Assembly: GCA_020848835.1 (NCBI GenBank)
Contig: JADLHJ010000036.1
Coordinates: 1 to 64,000 of the forward strand
Length of the DNA stretch: 64,000 bases
Direction of reading: 5' to 3'
From: Candidatus Hydrogenedentota bacterium
GTDB lineage: Bacteria > Hydrogenedentota > Hydrogenedentia > Hydrogenedentales > SLHB01
This document shows positions 63,000 through 64,000 of this stretch, one piece after another (the stretch's first letter is position 1; every line of letters starts with the position of its first letter). The position numbers and the translations under genes were made by a program. The notes beneath the pieces are model-generated. The model made no database searches. It saw only the letters and a list, made by a program, of their open reading frames with translations, and was not told the origin of the DNA.

Positions 63000-64000
63000 A
63001 TGTCGCGTCACGGTGTTTTCTTGTACCTAGCAATACTGCTCATCTGCACAGGTTGCCAAACAGCGCAGCAAGATCGCGCACACTCCTATCCGCGCATAAA
63101 GGCGGAGATCGACAAGGTCGCGATTATCGATACGCACGACCACCTCTGGCCATTTGAAACGCTGCCGATCTTCAGCGAAACAGACAAGGGCTGGGGTGCG
63201 AACCTCGCGGGCATCTGGCGCAACAGTTACTACGCGTGGAATTCTCCGCTCGCGTCTTACGCGCCCAAACAGCCTTTCGCGGAATGGTGGGCCGAGGCGC
63301 ACGACGACTTCGACAATTCCCGCGGGATGAGTTTTTATCGATACATGTTGCCTGCATTTGAAGACCTATACGGCGTCGATTTCGACAGTATCACGCCCGA
63401 GCAGGCGCAATCGCTCGATAACCGCATCTTCGAGAATTACAAAGACCAGCGTTGGCTCTATCACGTCGTCACCGAGCGCGCGAACATCGAGTTGATGTTC
63501 AACGATCCATATTGGGCACGCTTCAAGTTCGAAACCTATTATCCCTTTGAAGTACTCGTATTCAATGTGACGACCTTGACAAACGGGTTTAATCCATCGG
63601 AGATCACCAACCCAAACGACAGCCCCTTCGCATTCGCGAAAAAGGAAGGTCTGCCCACAAAGACCCTCGACGACTACCTGGCTGTCTTGGATCGCATGTT
63701 TGTGAAAGCGAAAGAAGCCGGTGCGGTCTGTCTGAAGACGACGATTGCCTACGAGCGTTCGCTGAATTTTGAGAACGTATCGCGCGAAACGGCCGAGACC
63801 GTCTATGGGAAAGTGCGCAGCGAACTGAGCAAAGAGCAGATCACGGCGTTTCAGGATTTCATCATGTGGCGGCTGGTCGAGTTGAGCGCGAAACACGAGC
63901 TGCCCTTCCAGATTCATACTGGCGACGCGCGCATCCAGGGATCGAACCCGATGTTATTGGTAGACCTGATTCAGAAAAACTCCAAGACCAAGTTCATTCT
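63000..64000 (+). CDS. Lipoprotein amidohydrolase-like protein, 3'-truncated by window edge
   Basis: An open frame from the ATG at 63000 (preceded by AAGGGGGG) runs off the right edge, giving 333 residues so far. A signal ends in the lipobox CTGC (about 16-19), so it is lipid-anchored. The motif IIDTHDHLWPFE supplies the HxH metal ligands of amidohydrolase/uronate-isomerase-like TIM barrels, and a later stretch HELPFQIHTGDAR supplies another His. It is related to the Amidohydro_2 group. Sited after the isomerase-like gene, it may act on a sugar acid or its lactone. Confidence 0.82.
   Translation, partial: MSRHGVFLYLAILLICTGCQTAQQDRAHSYPRIKAEIDKVAIIDTHDHLWPFETLPIFSETDKGWGANLAGIWRNSYYAWNSPLASYAPKQPFAEWWAEAHDDFDNSRGMSFYRYMLPAFEDLYGVDFDSITPEQAQSLDNRIFENYKDQRWLYHVVTERANIELMFNDPYWARFKFETYYPFEVLVFNVTTLTNGFNPSEITNPNDSPFAFAKKEGLPTKTLDDYLAVLDRMFVKAKEAGAVCLKTTIAYERSLNFENVSRETAETVYGKVRSELSKEQITAFQDFIMWRLVELSAKHELPFQIHTGDARIQGSNPMLLVDLIQKNSKTKFI

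Noticed and set aside
1..64000. CRISPR array, rRNA genes, intact insertion sequence, replication origin
   Set aside because: None seen: the only strongly periodic DNA is the coding TSP3 array, and the only RNA gene signal is the tRNA half.

Overview
The window is about 64 kb of moderately GC-rich bacterial DNA, roughly 55-58% by eye. It is almost fully coding, with many 1-23 bp overlaps between neighbouring genes. Gram-negative features are plain: TolC and RND efflux systems, a porin-like beta-barrel, and lipoproteins. Several families (ELWxxDGT repeats, DUF4091 and DUF6259-like sugar enzymes, NodU carbamoyltransferase, ThuA, secreted TSP3-repeat proteins, palindromic intergenic repeats) are typical of the Planctomycetota / Verrucomicrobiota / Hydrogenedentota sphere. 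I cannot fix the phylum from this sequence alone.

Layout. 0-5.2 kb: the end of an ELWxxDGT repeat protein, an FHA-GAF-sigma54 activator whose start codon overlaps it, and two unrecognised minus-strand genes. 5.4-20.5 kb: a block bounded by two gapless 154-bp direct repeats (5571-5724 and 20336-20489). The right copy runs into the 3' half of a tRNA-Pro(UGG) gene; a decayed transposase lies left of the first copy. Inside are a tautomerase, an AhpD-like protein, a membrane protein, and an arsenosugar/organoarsenic gene set: ECF sigma factor, zinc-finger anti-sigma factor, ArsM, rhodanese lipoprotein, fatty-acid-hydroxylase-like protein, radical-SAM ArsS, TVP38-DUF547 fusion, FAD disulfide reductase, tiny lipoprotein, polytopic glycosyltransferase, a triple-domain glycosyltransferase fusion and an anchored protein. 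I read this as a genomic island, probably recombinase-mobilised in the past.

20.7-33.8 kb: a hybrid histidine kinase, an extended SDR reductase, an outer-membrane protein, then a two-component system with a CzcCBA-type heavy-metal efflux operon. 33.8-43.5 kb: a minus-strand five-gene operon (porin, esterase, DUF4091 protein, DUF6259-like protein, propeller/toroid protein) that looks like a saccharide uptake and degradation set. 43.9-44.5 kb: two tiny unknown genes and a strong hairpin. 44.7-49.6 kb: a TetR-MFP-RND drug-efflux operon. 49.7-53.5 kb: a PhyH-type dioxygenase and a secreted PQQ-type sugar dehydrogenase carrying 19 TSP3 calcium repeats. 53.9-58.7 kb: a glycan-tailoring cluster (carbamoyltransferase, two GT4, PIG-L deacetylase). 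58.7-64 kb: a TPR-like membrane protein, an alpha/beta hydrolase, ThuA, a sugar isomerase-like TIM barrel, a small unknown gene and a lipoprotein amidohydrolase cut by the right edge. Several intergenic gaps there hold palindromic repeat elements.
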